DNA of 64,000 bases from Haloarcula laminariae (GTDB taxonomy: Archaea; Halobacteriota; Halobacteria; Halobacteriales; Haloarculaceae): contig NZ_JAMZFY010000001.1 of the NCBI RefSeq assembly GCF_025457605.1, forward strand, positions 1,364,001 to 1,428,000, read 5' to 3'. The notes below the pieces were generated by a model, which did no database searches, was not told the origin of the DNA, and saw only the letters and a program-made list of their open reading frames with translations. The position numbers and the translations under genes were made by a program. This document shows positions 7,731 through 17,380 of this stretch, piece by piece; position 1 is the first letter of the stretch, and every line of letters starts with the position of its first letter.

Positions 7731-9485
7731 ATGCCATCTAGTGCATCGCTCGTTGGGACGGCACTCATGGCCGTTCTGCTGGTCGGAATCACGGCGGCGC
7801 TGGCCCGCGTAGAGAACTGGCGGTCGTACACGCTGTCAGCCGGGGGGCAAACGGCGACGGAGGAACTGGCGGCGAGGGAGAAACCGAGCGGCGTGCTCCG
7901 CTGGCTCACAACGGTCGACCACAAGGATATCGGTATCCTCTACGGCGTCTTCGCCGTCGTCGCGTTCGCGTGGGGCGGTGTCTCGGTCGTTCTCATGCGG
8001 TTCGAGCTGCTCTATCCGGCCTCTGACTTCCTCGGTACGAACCTCTACAACGGGCTGTTGACCACCCACGGTATCACCATGCTGTTCCTGTTCGGGACGC
8101 CGATACTGGCGGCGTTCTCGAACTACTTCATCCCGCTGCTCATCGGGGCCGACGACATGGCGTTCCCCCGAATCAACGCCATCGCGTTCTGGCTCCTCCC
8201 GCCGGCGGCGCTTCTCATCTGGGGCGGTATCTTCGGGATGCCCTTCTTCGAGAGCATCGAACCCGCCCAGACTGCCTGGACCATGTACACGCCGCTGTCC
8301 ATCGAACAGACGAACCCGGGCGTGGACCTGATGCTACTGGGCCTGCACCTCTCGGGCGTGGCGGCGACGATGGGGGCGATAAACTTCATCGCGACCATCT
8401 TCACCGAGCGGGGTGAGGACGTGACGTGGGCGAACCTCGACATCTTCTCCTGGACAGTGCTCGTGCAGTCCGGGCAGATTCTCTTCGCCTTCCCGCTGCT
8501 CGGCAGCGCGCTGGTGATGCTCTTGCTGGACCGGAACCTCGGCACGTCGTTTTTCACGGTCGACGGCGGCGGCCCGCTGCTGTGGCAACACCTGTTCTGG
8601 TTCTTCGGCCACCCCGAGGTGTACATCCTCGTGCTGCCGCCGATGGGACTCATCAGTTACATCCTCCCGAAGTTCTCGGGTCGGAAGCTGTTCGGGTTCA
8701 AGTTCGTCGTCTACTCGACGCTGGCGCTGGGCGTGCTCTCCTTCGGCGTCTGGGCCCACCACATGTTCGCGACCGGGATGGACCCGCGGCTTCGGGCTTC
8801 CTTCATGGCGGTCTCAATCGCTATCGCCATCCCGAGCGCCGTCAAGACGTTCAACTGGATAGCGACGATGTGGAACGGCAGTCTGCGGACGAATACGCCG
8901 TTCCTCTTCTGTGCCGGGTTCATCGCGAACTTCATCATCGGCGGGGTCACCGGCGTCTTCGAGGCCGCTATTCCCGTCGACCTCATACTCCACGACACGT
9001 ACCACGTCGTCGCGCACTTCCACTACGTCATCATGGGCGGGATTGCCTTCGCGGTCTTCGCGGGCATCTACTACTGGTTCCCGCTTTACGCGGGGCGGTG
9101 GTACCAGCGGACGCTAGCGAAGTGGCACTTCTGGCTGACGATGCTGGGGACGAACGTCACGTTCTTCCCGATGGTGTTGCTCGGCTACGCCGGGATGCCC
9201 CGACGGTACGCCACCTACAGCGTCACGGCCGGTCCGCTGGAGCTGTTTACGCTCCTGCACCAGCTGGCGACGATCGGGGTCGTCCTGCTGACCGTGGGCC
9301 AGCTCATCTTCGTCTGGAACATCGTGACTTCCTGGCTCGAAGGGCCGAAAGTCCAGGACGGCGACCCGTGGGACCTGCGTGACACCGGTCAGTACCCGCG
9401 GGAGTTCGCGTGGTTCGAACGGGAGAAACTGACCGCGCTGACCGACGGCGGCGAAGACGATACGGACGACGAGACGACGACCTGA
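7731..9485 (+). CDS. coxA: Cytochrome c oxidase subunit I (heme-copper oxidase)
   Basis: 584 aa, slightly longer than usual because of an extra N-terminal membrane segment (about 1-25). The core starts at WLTTVDHKDIGILYG. Present are HPEVY (H294-Y298, the CuB His-Tyr crosslink pair), GVWAHHMFATGMDP (CuB His pair), the HDTYHVVAHFHYV heme ligands and DDMAFPRIN at the D-channel entrance. It has about 13 membrane helices. It reduces O2 to water and pumps protons. No subunit II or III gene lies in the window, so the partner subunits must be elsewhere. The start ATG at 7731 is preceded by a short leader. Confidence 0.95.
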   Translation: MPSSASLVGTALMAVLLVGITAALARVENWRSYTLSAGGQTATEELAAREKPSGVLRWLTTVDHKDIGILYGVFAVVAFAWGGVSVVLMRFELLYPASDFLGTNLYNGLLTTHGITMLFLFGTPILAAFSNYFIPLLIGADDMAFPRINAIAFWLLPPAALLIWGGIFGMPFFESIEPAQTAWTMYTPLSIEQTNPGVDLMLLGLHLSGVAATMGAINFIATIFTERGEDVTWANLDIFSWTVLVQSGQILFAFPLLGSALVMLLLDRNLGTSFFTVDGGGPLLWQHLFWFFGHPEVYILVLPPMGLISYILPKFSGRKLFGFKFVVYSTLALGVLSFGVWAHHMFATGMDPRLRASFMAVSIAIAIPSAVKTFNWIATMWNGSLRTNTPFLFCAGFIANFIIGGVTGVFEAAIPVDLILHDTYHVVAHFHYVIMGGIAFAVFAGIYYWFPLYAGRWYQRTLAKWHFWLTMLGTNVTFFPMVLLGYAGMPRRYATYSVTAGPLELFTLLHQLATIGVVLLTVGQLIFVWNIVTSWLEGPKVQDGDPWDLRDTGQYPREFAWFEREKLTALTDGGEDDTDDETTT

Positions 9486-9587
9486 GGTCGGTCACCCGCC
9501 GGACGAATATATTCGGGGAAACCGTCGCCCACCGCCGCGTCGTAGCCCTATCCATGGGGAAGGTAGACGGGTCCGTCCCGAACCGTA

Positions 9588-9755
9588 CTGGCGCGACGAC
9601 AGACACACCGGCTGGCTTCGTCGCGCGCGGACCACGGCCGCCCCGGGGCGTCTCTGTTCTCACACCTCAACGACATCTACGGCGACGACATCGACGTCGA
9701 GCGCGTCACGCAGTGTGGCTGTGGCGGCCACGTCACTCCCGTCCACGTCCGATGA
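9588..9755 (+). pseudogene. Possible 3' remnant of a small CxCGG protein
   Basis: In the gap between subunit I and the next membrane protein one frame encodes SHLNDIYGDDIDVERVTQCG then CGGHVTPVHVR and a stop, with strong G/C third positions. No ATG, GTG or TTG start is in frame, and a stop occurs at 9564. It may be the tail of a broken small metal-binding protein, with an ATG at 9555 now out of frame. Confidence 0.2.
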
Positions 9756-9786
9756 CAGCGAGCGGGCGGCCGGGACACTGCGCCCG

Positions 9787-11007
9787 ATGACGGCGGTTCG
9801 AATCTCCCGCTGGAGTCGCTTCTTCGTGACCGCCGGCGCCGTGTCGTTCGTCCTCTGGCAGCTCGCGCTCCTGGCTGGCTTGCCGCGCCGCGTCGGCGTC
9901 GTCCTGGGACTCTACGGCTTCGTCCTGCACGTCGTATTCGGCAAGGCGTACTCGCTGGTGCCGACGTATTTCGACAGGACCCTCCGGTTCTCACTGGCAC
10001 CGGCGATACACTTTCCCTTGACTGTGACCGGAACCGTCTGTCTCGCGGTGGCGGCCATCCCGGAGACCCACCCGCTGTTCGCTCCCGTCGGTGGCGTGCT
10101 CTGGGCCGCCGGCGTCGCCGTCTTCCTCGGAACCATCGGTTCGACGATTCGCGATAACCCGACCGGACGGGAGACCGCAACGGGGGAGGCCAATGCCGAC
10201 CGGCGGGGCGTCGACCGCGTCGCGAACCTGTTCGTCCCCATCGCGCTCGCCTATCTCGCCGTCGGGACGTACGGCACGCTCGCGCTCTCCACACCGCTCC
10301 CCGTCCTGGTCGACGGCTACCCGCCCCGGGTCACACATCTACTCGCCGCCGGGAGTGTGGCGCTGCTCGTATTCGCAATCGGCTTTCGACTCCTCCCCCG
10401 GTTTCTCGTCGCGGCGCCACCCCGGCCGCTCGTCGTGCTCGTCCTCGGGACCGGCGCGGTCGGCCCCGCGCTGCTCGCGGTCTCGCTCCCCAACGGCCCG
10501 TGGTTCCGCGTCGGTGCGGTCGCCGAAGCCACCGCCGTGGTCGGGTTCGCTGTCGCCTATCTGGTGTTATTCGCCCGCTCCGACCGCTCACGAATCGGGT
10601 TTTACGGCGTCCTTGCCGGTGTCGTGGCGGGTATCGCCGGCGTCGGTCTCGGACTCCGATTCGCGATAGGAGGGACCGCCAGCGCACTCGTCGCCGTCCA
10701 TCTCCGGCTGAACGTCGCCGGCTTTCTCGGGCTCACAATCGTCGGCATTACCTACCAGTTCTATCCGCCCGCAGTCGGGACCGTCCCCGGTGTCGGTGAC
10801 CGCACTGCACTCGCCTCTATTGGGTTCGTCTCGGCGGGACTCGCGCTCGAGGCGGTCGGGCTCCTGACCGGGACGGGACTAACGCTGCTCGGTCGCAGCA
10901 GTGTCGGTGTCGGTGCCTGTCTGTTCGCTGGCATCGTCGTCGCGCTGTTCTACGAACGACACTGGCAACCAACGCTTCAGACGCTCCTCTCCAGCGGAGA
11001 GCGCTAA
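9787..11007 (+). CDS. Polytopic membrane protein, possible heme-binding oxidase companion
   Basis: 406 aa from ATG 9787, with about 12 hydrophobic helices. An in-frame GTG at 9715 would add 24 residues with no hydrophobic character. Conserved-looking His positions sit in membrane segments (YGFVLHVVFGKAYSLVPTYF, APAIHFPLTVTG, RVTHLLAAGS, AVHLRLNVAGFLGL), and GITYQFYPPAVGTVPG follows. This spacing is reminiscent of NnrS-like or oxidase-subunit-like proteins that bind heme, but I cannot assign it firmly. It follows the oxidase gene on the same strand, suggesting a respiratory role. Confidence 0.7.
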   Translation: MTAVRISRWSRFFVTAGAVSFVLWQLALLAGLPRRVGVVLGLYGFVLHVVFGKAYSLVPTYFDRTLRFSLAPAIHFPLTVTGTVCLAVAAIPETHPLFAPVGGVLWAAGVAVFLGTIGSTIRDNPTGRETATGEANADRRGVDRVANLFVPIALAYLAVGTYGTLALSTPLPVLVDGYPPRVTHLLAAGSVALLVFAIGFRLLPRFLVAAPPRPLVVLVLGTGAVGPALLAVSLPNGPWFRVGAVAEATAVVGFAVAYLVLFARSDRSRIGFYGVLAGVVAGIAGVGLGLRFAIGGTASALVAVHLRLNVAGFLGLTIVGITYQFYPPAVGTVPGVGDRTALASIGFVSAGLALEAVGLLTGTGLTLLGRSSVGVGACLFAGIVVALFYERHWQPTLQTLLSSGER

Positions 11008-11996
11008 GAGACGTTTGAGCGTAATATTCCAGCAGTTAGATTGCTCTTGCCGAAGTCAGCGACTCAGTCTCATCTGAACGCTGTGAGGACGTACCCTCCC
11101 AATCAGATAATAGGTACTGCCGATACACCGCCATCTATATATGATATCTGATATGACGGCCTCCGCTAAGTCGGCCCAACCCGGAGCGTAACGTTGGAAA
11201 CAATTGTGCGCAGTTTCTGTCTCTGCATTGCTAAAATATATATGAAAAACTAGAATTTCTACTTCTATCTCTATAACTGATATATTCGATGACGTTCCAG
11301 AGTCCCTGACGGCATACCTACATCGAACCACTGGCGGCGACAGGTAGCCTATCCCGATTTGGCACTCTCGACTAGAAATGCAGTGTCGTCAACGCCGTCT
11401 CGCTAGTTATGCAGCAAGATGTGGCATGTTCCTTATCCTCAATATGGCCGCTTTCAGCTCTGATTACGGTATATTTCTCTGCTCCTGACGACCGCGGTGT
11501 TTGGCCAGTACTTCTCGTCATTGACTTCGGATCCAGCTTCGCTGGCCACACCGCGACCTGCTGAACGCTCACCTACGGGCTGTCGAGTAACGACGTGAAC
11601 CCAACTATCGATAGATAGAGCAAGTGATTTGAAAAATATATCAGAAATCAAGGTAGTATTTGAAATTGATTGTTAACAGAATCGAGGCCGGATATATTAC
11701 GCATACTTGACTGAAACCGAATACCACAATATTCTACGCGTGCCTCGAAAAATCCAGTCATAATACCGATATATTGTATAATCTTCTCATATCAGTGCGG
11801 TAGTTGAGCCCGTCTTATCGGATATACTCTGTCGGCAGACAGGATAGTGGTTTACACCTGTATAGATGTAATTTTATTCGAGGAGTTACTTTATGGGGTT
11901 GTCGTACGGGCGACATGCGTGTTACTACTATGTCGTCCCTTACCACTTCCTGATGCGACCAGCCAGGAGAAATCCCCTCCTCCAGAACCCAACGAA
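11008..11996. other. AT-rich intergenic region with IS relic
   Basis: About 1 kb with markedly lower GC than the flanking genes and many stops in all frames. Apart from the IS6 transposase relic at 11480-11651 I see no gene. A 91-codon minus-strand frame at 11056-11331 has AT-rich, non-haloarchaeal codon use and is not called. Confidence 0.5.
11480..11651 (-). mobile_element. IS6-family transposase relic A
   Basis: Translated on the minus strand, residues WVHVVTRQPVGERSAGRGVA then SEAGSEVNDEKYW align without gaps to the IS6-type haloarchaeal transposase segment running from WVQKADLQPVGG to VNDEKYWLY, with the catalytic DE motif mutated. Both ends of the transposase are missing. It marks the left border of module A. 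Confidence 0.65.
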
Positions 11997-12011
11997 TTCA
12001 CATAATGTGAA
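11997..12011. promoter_or_regulatory. 15-bp palindromic operator, copy 1
   Basis: TTCACATAATGTGAA is a perfect palindrome 62 nt upstream of the IclR start. Its centre is 28 bp from copy 2. The motif recurs seven times in module A gaps; it is a candidate binding site for the adjacent IclR regulator (autoregulation). Confidence 0.7.
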
Positions 12012-12024
12012 GGCAAACCCTTCA

Positions 12025-12039
12025 TCCGCATTATGCAAA
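12025..12039. promoter_or_regulatory. 15-bp palindromic operator, copy 2
   Basis: TCCGCATTATGCAAA, a near-palindrome 34 nt upstream of the IclR ATG, overlapping where basal promoter elements would be, so binding here would be expected to repress. Confidence 0.65.
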
Positions 12040-12072
12040 CAACTATGGGAATATGCCGATAATCAATAATCC

Positions 12073-12840
12073 ATGATTGACGAAACAAGCGGCCGAACGC
12101 TCAAGACGACCCGCACTTCGTTAGAAATCCTCACGCTTGTGCTGGAATACGACGGGCTCACGCTCGGGGAGTTGGATGGTATGGTTAACAGCCCAAAAAG
12201 CTCGATTCACAGCCATCTCAACACGCTCCGGGAGGAGCGATACCTGGTGAAAAACGACGGCACCTACAACGTCAGTTTCAGACTGGCGCTGTTGGGCGAG
12301 AAAGCCCGATACCAGTATCCGAACGAGACGGTTGTCGAAGAAGCCGTCGATGGTTTGGCCGAAACAACCGGTGAGGAGGCGAATTTCACCGTCTACGAGC
12401 ATGGACGACTTCTGATGTTCTACGGGACCTCCGGCAACGCCACAAACAAGGAGGACAAAATCAACTACCGTTCGGAGTACTATCTGCACAACACAGCTGC
12501 GGGGAAAGCGATACTCGCCGAACTGGACCGACCACAGATCGAGCGGATACTCGAAAAGTGGGAGCTACCACAGGAGTCGGAGGCGACAATCACCGACCCG
12601 GAGCAGCTGTACGAGGAACTCGAAGAGACCGCTGCCCGTGGCTACGGCATCGTCGACGAGGAGTTCGCACCAGGGCTGGTGGCCGTTGGGGTTCCGGTTC
12701 GCGACAGCGAGGGCAACATACTCGGCGGGTTGAGTGTCGGGGGACCGAAATACCGCGTCGACACAGCGCGCATCGAAAACGAACTCTCAGACCAGCTGTT
12801 GGCCGCTCTCGGTGACTTCGAATCGTCGTTATCGGCTTAA
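12073..12840 (+). CDS. IclR-family transcriptional regulator (module A)
   Basis: 255 aa, the usual IclR length. The N-terminal winged HTH (about 12-70) includes ILTLVLEYDGLTLGELDG and SPKSSIHSHLNTLREERYLV as recognition helix and wing. The C-terminal IclR effector domain (about 85-250) has YYLHNTAAGKAILAEL and RGYGIVDEEFAPGLVAVGVP, both family signatures. Two palindromes lie just upstream, and five more in the gaps around the following Tm-1-like and Liv-type genes, so it probably controls itself and those genes in response to a small catabolite. It differs from the other two IclR proteins of the window in its DNA-recognition helix. Confidence 0.92.
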   Translation: MIDETSGRTLKTTRTSLEILTLVLEYDGLTLGELDGMVNSPKSSIHSHLNTLREERYLVKNDGTYNVSFRLALLGEKARYQYPNETVVEEAVDGLAETTGEEANFTVYEHGRLLMFYGTSGNATNKEDKINYRSEYYLHNTAAGKAILAELDRPQIERILEKWELPQESEATITDPEQLYEELEETAARGYGIVDEEFAPGLVAVGVPVRDSEGNILGGLSVGGPKYRVDTARIENELSDQLLAALGDFESSLSA

Positions 12841-13020
12841 CAGCACCCGCTGTGACGAGAGTGACCGCGGTAACACTGTTCGTCTCTCGTGGATATACTA
12901 TCTCGGCTGCTACTTGAGACCGGAAGTGTCCCTCCCGCTGTTTGGCGTCTTCTCACCGGTGGTTTCTGTTGTACGTACTGTGAGTTTTCCATCTACCATG
13001 ATACAGGCCACCTCTCAATA

Positions 13021-13035
13021 TTCGCATTATGTAAA
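13021..13035. promoter_or_regulatory. 15-bp palindromic operator, copy 3
   Basis: TTCGCATTATGTAAA lies in the 475-bp gap before the TIM-barrel gene, about 50 bp upstream of a TATA-like box. Its centre is 103 bp from copy 4, close to ten helical turns, which would suit looping. Confidence 0.65.
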
Positions 13036-13078
13036 CGATTTGCTGGGGCCGGCGTGGGCAGTCGCACAATCGAGATAC

Positions 13079-13090
13079 GTTTATAAATAC
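13079..13090 (+). promoter_or_regulatory. TATA-like box of the Tm-1-like operon
   Basis: GTTTATAAATAC sits between operator copies 3 and 4. A transcript starting about 26 nt downstream would run into copy 4 and would have a leader of about 200 nt before the ATG at 13316. Confidence 0.5.
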
Positions 13091-13123
13091 AGCTGGGTTC
13101 GGCGGGCCTGCAAATACTCCTGG

Positions 13124-13138
13124 TTTACATTATGTGAT
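13124..13138. promoter_or_regulatory. 15-bp palindromic operator, copy 4
   Basis: TTTACATTATGTGAT lies just downstream of the predicted transcription start set by the TATA-like box at 13079, a position typical of repressor sites. Confidence 0.6.
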
Positions 13139-13315
13139 TACGACGGAGCTGTCCACGATGCTGCACCGATGGATAATGGGCACGTTACGCCGTCTTTGGG
13201 CCTTCGCTCGAAAACCGAACCGCGCTCCGCGGGCACGGTCGGAAACTACGTCCCCGGTTCGAACCGCTGGAACCATAACATTGATAATAGTGACCATTAA
13301 CACATACGGTGTATC

Positions 13316-14149
13316 ATGAAGTTTGCGCGGACGGAGTCCAAAGAGCGGTTAGAAGCGGTAGCGCAGAGCAACGATCCCATCATCGGAGCCGGTGCGGGGA
13401 CCGGCATCTCGGCGAAGTTCGCCGAGCGGGGCGGTGTCGACCTGCTCATCATCTACAACTCGGGCCGGTACCGGATGAACGGCCGCGGGTCGCTCGCTGG
13501 CCTGCTGCCCTACGGCGACGCCAACGAGATCGTCCTGGAGATGGGTAACGAGGTCATCCCGGTCGTCGAGGACACACCGGTGCTCGCGGGCGTCAACGGC
13601 ACCGACCCGTTCCGCGAGATGGAGGTCTTCATCGAGGACCTCAAACGACGCGGGTTCTCGGGCGTCCAGAACTTCCCGACGGTCGGCCTCATCGACGAGG
13701 ACAGCTCCTTCCGGGCGAACCTGGAGGAGACGGGGATGGGATACGACAAGGAAGTCGACATGATTCGGGAGGCCAGCGACCAGGGCATGCTCACCTGTCC
13801 GTACGTGTTCAACGAATCCCAGGCTCGCGACATGGCCGAGGCCGGCGCCGACGTCATCGTCTCCCACATGGGCCTGACCACCTCGGGCGACATCGGCGCC
13901 GAGACGGCGCTGACTCTCGACGAGGCCGCAGAGCGCGTCCAGGCTCACCACGACGCCGCCAAGGAAGTCAACGAGGACGTCATGGTCATCTGCCACGGCG
14001 GCCCCATCGCCTGGCCCGACGACGCCGAGTACGTCCTCAACAACACCGAGGGTATCGTCGGCTTCTTCGGCGCCTCCAGCATCGAGCGCCTCGCCACCGA
14101 GGAGGCTATCGAGAACCAAGCGCGCGAGTTCAAGGACATAGAGTTCTGA
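13316..14149 (+). CDS. TIM-barrel PEP-hydrolase-like protein (C-terminal half of Tm-1 type proteins)
   Basis: 277 aa. Recognisable features are PIIGAGAGTGISAKFAERGG at the first strand, VDLLIIYNSGRYRMNGRGSL, GFSGVQNFPTVGLIDE, GADVIVSHMGLTTSG and VMVICHGGPIAWPDD, the strand ends of a TIM barrel of the PEP-hydrolase-like family. In plant Tm-1 proteins and some bacterial ones this domain is fused behind an UPF0261 domain; here the UPF0261 part is the next gene, one base away. Probably they form one complex. Catalytic activity is unproved in general, and cleavage or hydrolysis of a carboxylate substrate is inference from the fold. Preceded by operator copies 3 and 4. Confidence 0.88.
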   Translation: MKFARTESKERLEAVAQSNDPIIGAGAGTGISAKFAERGGVDLLIIYNSGRYRMNGRGSLAGLLPYGDANEIVLEMGNEVIPVVEDTPVLAGVNGTDPFREMEVFIEDLKRRGFSGVQNFPTVGLIDEDSSFRANLEETGMGYDKEVDMIREASDQGMLTCPYVFNESQARDMAEAGADVIVSHMGLTTSGDIGAETALTLDEAAERVQAHHDAAKEVNEDVMVICHGGPIAWPDDAEYVLNNTEGIVGFFGASSIERLATEEAIENQAREFKDIEF

Positions 14150-14150
14150 T

Positions 14151-15368
14151 ATGACTGTCGTCATCGTCGGGACCCTCGATACGAAAGGCGAAGAGATAGG
14201 CTTCGCACGCGACGTTATCGAAGCCAAAGGTATCGACGTCCATCTGGTCGACGTCGGCGTGATGGGCGACCCCGAAATCGAGCCGGACACGGCTGCCGCC
14301 GAGGTGGCCGAGGCCGGTGGCACCTCGCTCGAATCGCTTCGGGAAGGCGGCGACCGCGGTGAGGCGATGGAGGTTATGGGCGACGGGGCCGCAGCGGTCG
14401 TGACGCGTCTCCACGATGACGGCGAACTCAAAGGTATCCTCGGGCTCGGCGGCTCGGGGAACACGTCCATCGCTACGAGCGCGATGCGCGCGCTCCCGGT
14501 CGGGGTGCCGAAGCTGATGGTCTCGACGGTGGCGTCCGGTGATATCGAACCCTACGTCGGCGCGACGGATATCGCGATGATGTACTCCGTCGCCGACATC
14601 GAGGGACTGAACCAGCTCTCGCGGACGGTCATCTCCAACGCGGCCCTCGCGATGGTCGGCATGGTCGCTAACGACCCCGACGTCGAGGTGTCGGACAAGC
14701 CGACTATCGGGATGACGATGTTCGGCGTCACGACGCCGTGTGTCCAGACGGCCCGCGAGCTCCTCGAGGAGAAGGGCTACGAGACCATCGTCTTCCACGC
14801 GACCGGTACCGGCGGGAAGGCCATGGAGAACCTGATTCGGGAGGGCGTCATCGACGGCGTGTTCGACGTGACGACGACCGAGTGGGCCGACGAGCTCGTC
14901 GGCGGGAACCTCAACGCCGGGCCCGAGCGGCTCGAAGCGGCCGGCGATATGGGCGTCCCGCAGGTCGTCTCGACCGGCGCGCTCGACATGGTGAACTTCG
15001 GGCCCCGGGATTCGGTGCCCGAGAAGTTCGACGACCGGCACTTCCACATCCACAACCCGCAGGTGACGCTGATGCGGACCACCCCCGAGGAGAACGCTGA
15101 GCTGGGCGAGATTATCGCCGGCAAGCTCAACGGCGCGACCGGGCCGACGGCGATGTTCCTCCCGCTTGCCGGCGTCTCGATGCTCGACATCGAGGGCGAG
15201 GACTTCTATGACCCCGAAGCCGACGCGGCGCTGTTCGACGCCCTACGCGAGCATCTCGACGACAACGTCGAACTCGTCGAGATGGACACCGACATCAACG
15301 ACGACGAGTTCGTCCACGCGCTCGTGGACAAACTCGACGCGTACATGCGCAGCGCAGGGCAGAACTAA
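14151..15368 (+). CDS. Tm-1-like ATP-binding protein (UPF0261)
   Basis: 405 aa. It opens with VVIVGTLDTKGEEIGFARDV, the signature of UPF0261/Tm-1 N-terminal domains, then GLGGSGNTSIATSAMRALPV (nucleotide-binding loop), VSTVASGDIEPYVGATDIAM and a second half with IGMTMFGVTTPCVQTARELL and VFHATGTGGKAMENLI. It starts one base after the TIM-barrel gene stops, a classic operon pair. Family knowledge: tomato Tm-1 binds ATP and inhibits a viral replicase, but bacterial and archaeal members sit beside catabolic genes and their substrate is not established. Next to a Liv-type importer, it is likely enzymatic. Confidence 0.9.
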   Translation: MTVVIVGTLDTKGEEIGFARDVIEAKGIDVHLVDVGVMGDPEIEPDTAAAEVAEAGGTSLESLREGGDRGEAMEVMGDGAAAVVTRLHDDGELKGILGLGGSGNTSIATSAMRALPVGVPKLMVSTVASGDIEPYVGATDIAMMYSVADIEGLNQLSRTVISNAALAMVGMVANDPDVEVSDKPTIGMTMFGVTTPCVQTARELLEEKGYETIVFHATGTGGKAMENLIREGVIDGVFDVTTTEWADELVGGNLNAGPERLEAAGDMGVPQVVSTGALDMVNFGPRDSVPEKFDDRHFHIHNPQVTLMRTTPEENAELGEIIAGKLNGATGPTAMFLPLAGVSMLDIEGEDFYDPEADAALFDALREHLDDNVELVEMDTDINDDEFVHALVDKLDAYMRSAGQN

Positions 15369-15475
15369 CGCCCCGCACGGTCGCGGTGGACAGCCCGCGC
15401 GTCCACCTTGTACGGCGGTAGCACCTACTTATTGTGTTTCTCGGCCCCGGTTCGACCAAGTCTTATCGAACCCCT

Positions 15476-16378
15476 TCAGATTGCACGCGACCGCTTTACC
15501 CAGCCGATACGCGTGATGGTCTCGGCCCCGAGTTGCCCCAGGAGGCCGGCGGCCTCGACGTCGTGGTCCGCGAACGCGTCGACGACCACGTCGCCGGCGC
15601 TGAGGACGCCGTGTTTGCCGATGGGGACGTACAGCCCGGACTGGAGGTCGCCGCGGTGGTGGTCGTCCTCGGTCATCTCGTGGTCCGCGTGCAGTTCGGG
15701 CTCGCCCGTCCGGAACGTCCGCGCCGCGGGGGTCTCCTCGTCCACGTAGTAGTCCGGGCGGTCACCCGCTCGCTCCAGACACTCCTCGGTCGCCACGACC
15801 GTCTGCAACACCTGTTCGTTACTGTCGACCAACCGGACAGTGGTGTTGACCAGCCCGAGGATGTTCTTGGCGGCGTCAGCGAGAATCTCGGCGACGTCCT
15901 CCCTCGAACTCACCGAGCGGAGCTCCTGACTGGTCTGGCGGAGCACCTGTATGCGCTGTTCCCGCCGTTTCACCTCGGTGATGTCCCGGACAGTACCGTA
16001 CAGGAAGAGCGTGTCGTCCGCGGAACGGCGCGACTCGCACCGGATACGGATTGCTCGCTCAGTCGTGCCCGCGCCCGTGAGGGAGACGTCGGTCGTGAAC
16101 CCCTCGGACCGGTCGACCGCATCGAGGAACTGTTCCAGGACCGCTGTCTCGCCGTCATCCGTGTACCGCGCGGCGAGGTCGGCGAACGATGGCGTCTCGG
16201 TCGGGTCGATGCCGTGGATCTCCTTTGCCTGCTGGCTCCACCACGTTCGGTCGTTCGCCACGTCGTGAAACCATATCCCCACGCCGGTGAGTTGTTGAAA
16301 GCTCGACAGCAGTTCCTCACAGCGCGTTTCGCTCAGCGACTGGACCGGCTCTCCGTCCCGCGGGGGAGCATTGTTCAT
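15476..16378 (-). CDS. PAS-GAF sensor protein lacking an output domain
   Basis: 300 aa. A PAS domain (about 25-140, with GIWFHDVANDRTWW and LYGTVRDITEVKRREQRIQV) precedes a GAF domain (about 145-290, with [14 protein letters not shown] and GLYVPIGKHGVLSAGDVVV). The GAF is nearly superimposable on that of the transducer at 24870-26345, but the protein stops at TRIGWVKRSRAI where the paralogue continues into its signalling helices. No HTH, kinase or methyl-accepting domain follows, so it may be a decoy or accessory sensor, or a truncated gene. It is convergent with the Tm-1-like operon. Confidence 0.8.
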   Translation of the reverse strand: MNNAPPRDGEPVQSLSETRCEELLSSFQQLTGVGIWFHDVANDRTWWSQQAKEIHGIDPTETPSFADLAARYTDDGETAVLEQFLDAVDRSEGFTTDVSLTGAGTTERAIRIRCESRRSADDTLFLYGTVRDITEVKRREQRIQVLRQTSQELRSVSSREDVAEILADAAKNILGLVNTTVRLVDSNEQVLQTVVATEECLERAGDRPDYYVDEETPAARTFRTGEPELHADHEMTEDDHHRGDLQSGLYVPIGKHGVLSAGDVVVDAFADHDVEAAGLLGQLGAETITRIGWVKRSRAI

Positions 16379-16678
16379 GAGTATGGCAACCTATACCGCG
16401 AACACCGTCTAAAAGCTTTCGTGTAGGGGGAGGCCGCTGTTCGGGACCAGTCTGCGAGACTGCTGCCGCCGGGTGCGAGTGAGACGGTACGGTATCGACC
16501 GCTACGTCTCAACCGACGATTCCACCACCTAAACCGTGAAATTAGCCCGGTTTAGGGGTGGGATGCCGGCCGTTATCCGAGGCGAGATTATTGTTAGGAA
16601 CAGTACCATTCTGGCCGACAAGGCGTTCGTGGTACCAGTCCCGACCGACCAGCGGCGACCGAAACCGAACGGCCGGCG

Positions 16679-16693
16679 TTTGCATTATGCGAA
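16679..16693. promoter_or_regulatory. 15-bp palindromic operator, copy 5
   Basis: TTTGCATTATGCGAA, 14/15 to the consensus, about 20 bp upstream of a TATA-like GATTATAAACA. Confidence 0.65.
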
Positions 16694-17313
16694 CGCTGGG
16701 CCTGTGTTGATTATAAACAACCATGAGCCCAATATCTCTCTATAGCCGGTATCAGAAGGCGCGGTTACGGGGAGAGCGCGGGTCGAGACTGAAAAACTAT
16801 AACCGCGTCTAACGGACCTTCACCGGGTTGGGAAGCCGAAAAGCCACTTGTGTGGTCCGAAGCCGCGTGGCGCTCCTCGCGAGCCATCGTCCACGTTGAC
16901 CTGGTCGAACGACACCGGAAAGCCGTGCGGGGCCGCCGCCGCGAAACGAGTGGTGGGTGCGTGGTCCACCACTACCGGAGTTCCATCCGTCACCCGAGTT
17001 CACAGTACACATGAACGAGTTAACTGAGCTCGCAGCTGTTCGACCGATGCGGTTGCGCCGCCGCAGACCCCTTGTTGACGGCTACCGTGGCCGTTGTCAG
17101 CATAATTCTCTCTATGTCGCACGTGAACAGGGGGCGAACGAGTGACCGCTATCGTCGAGGTTATCGATAGGCGTTGCCGACGAAGGCGCCGGGTACAGAT
17201 GGTTTGCTGGGGCGGTCGACCACTCTGTCCGCGGTACTACGATGCCACTCAGAACGTGACCCGCCTCCGCGTCGAACGATACATTGTCTAGGGTAGTGTC
17301 GCGTGCAGTCTAA

Positions 17314-17333
17314 TTACAGAAGTATGTGTGTAA
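17314..17333. promoter_or_regulatory. 20-bp palindrome, copy 1 (module A)
   Basis: TTACAGAAGTATGTGTGTAA: outer arms TTACA/TGTAA around a central GTAY. Related sites occur at 39838, 52343 and 52371. It lies 378 nt before the importer binding-protein gene. Confidence 0.55.
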
Positions 17334-17380
17334 TATCGAGCGCTAATCGGGGACGACCGTTGAAAAGTGAATTATTATTC

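Noticed and set aside
11056-11331. 91-codon minus-strand frame
   Set aside because: AT-rich codons, no haloarchaeal composition, no recognisable motif; lies in an AT-rich spacer with an IS relic.
13250-13275. GGTTCGAACC palindrome resembling a tRNA T-arm
   Set aside because: It is just a short self-complementary sequence; no cloverleaf fits around it.
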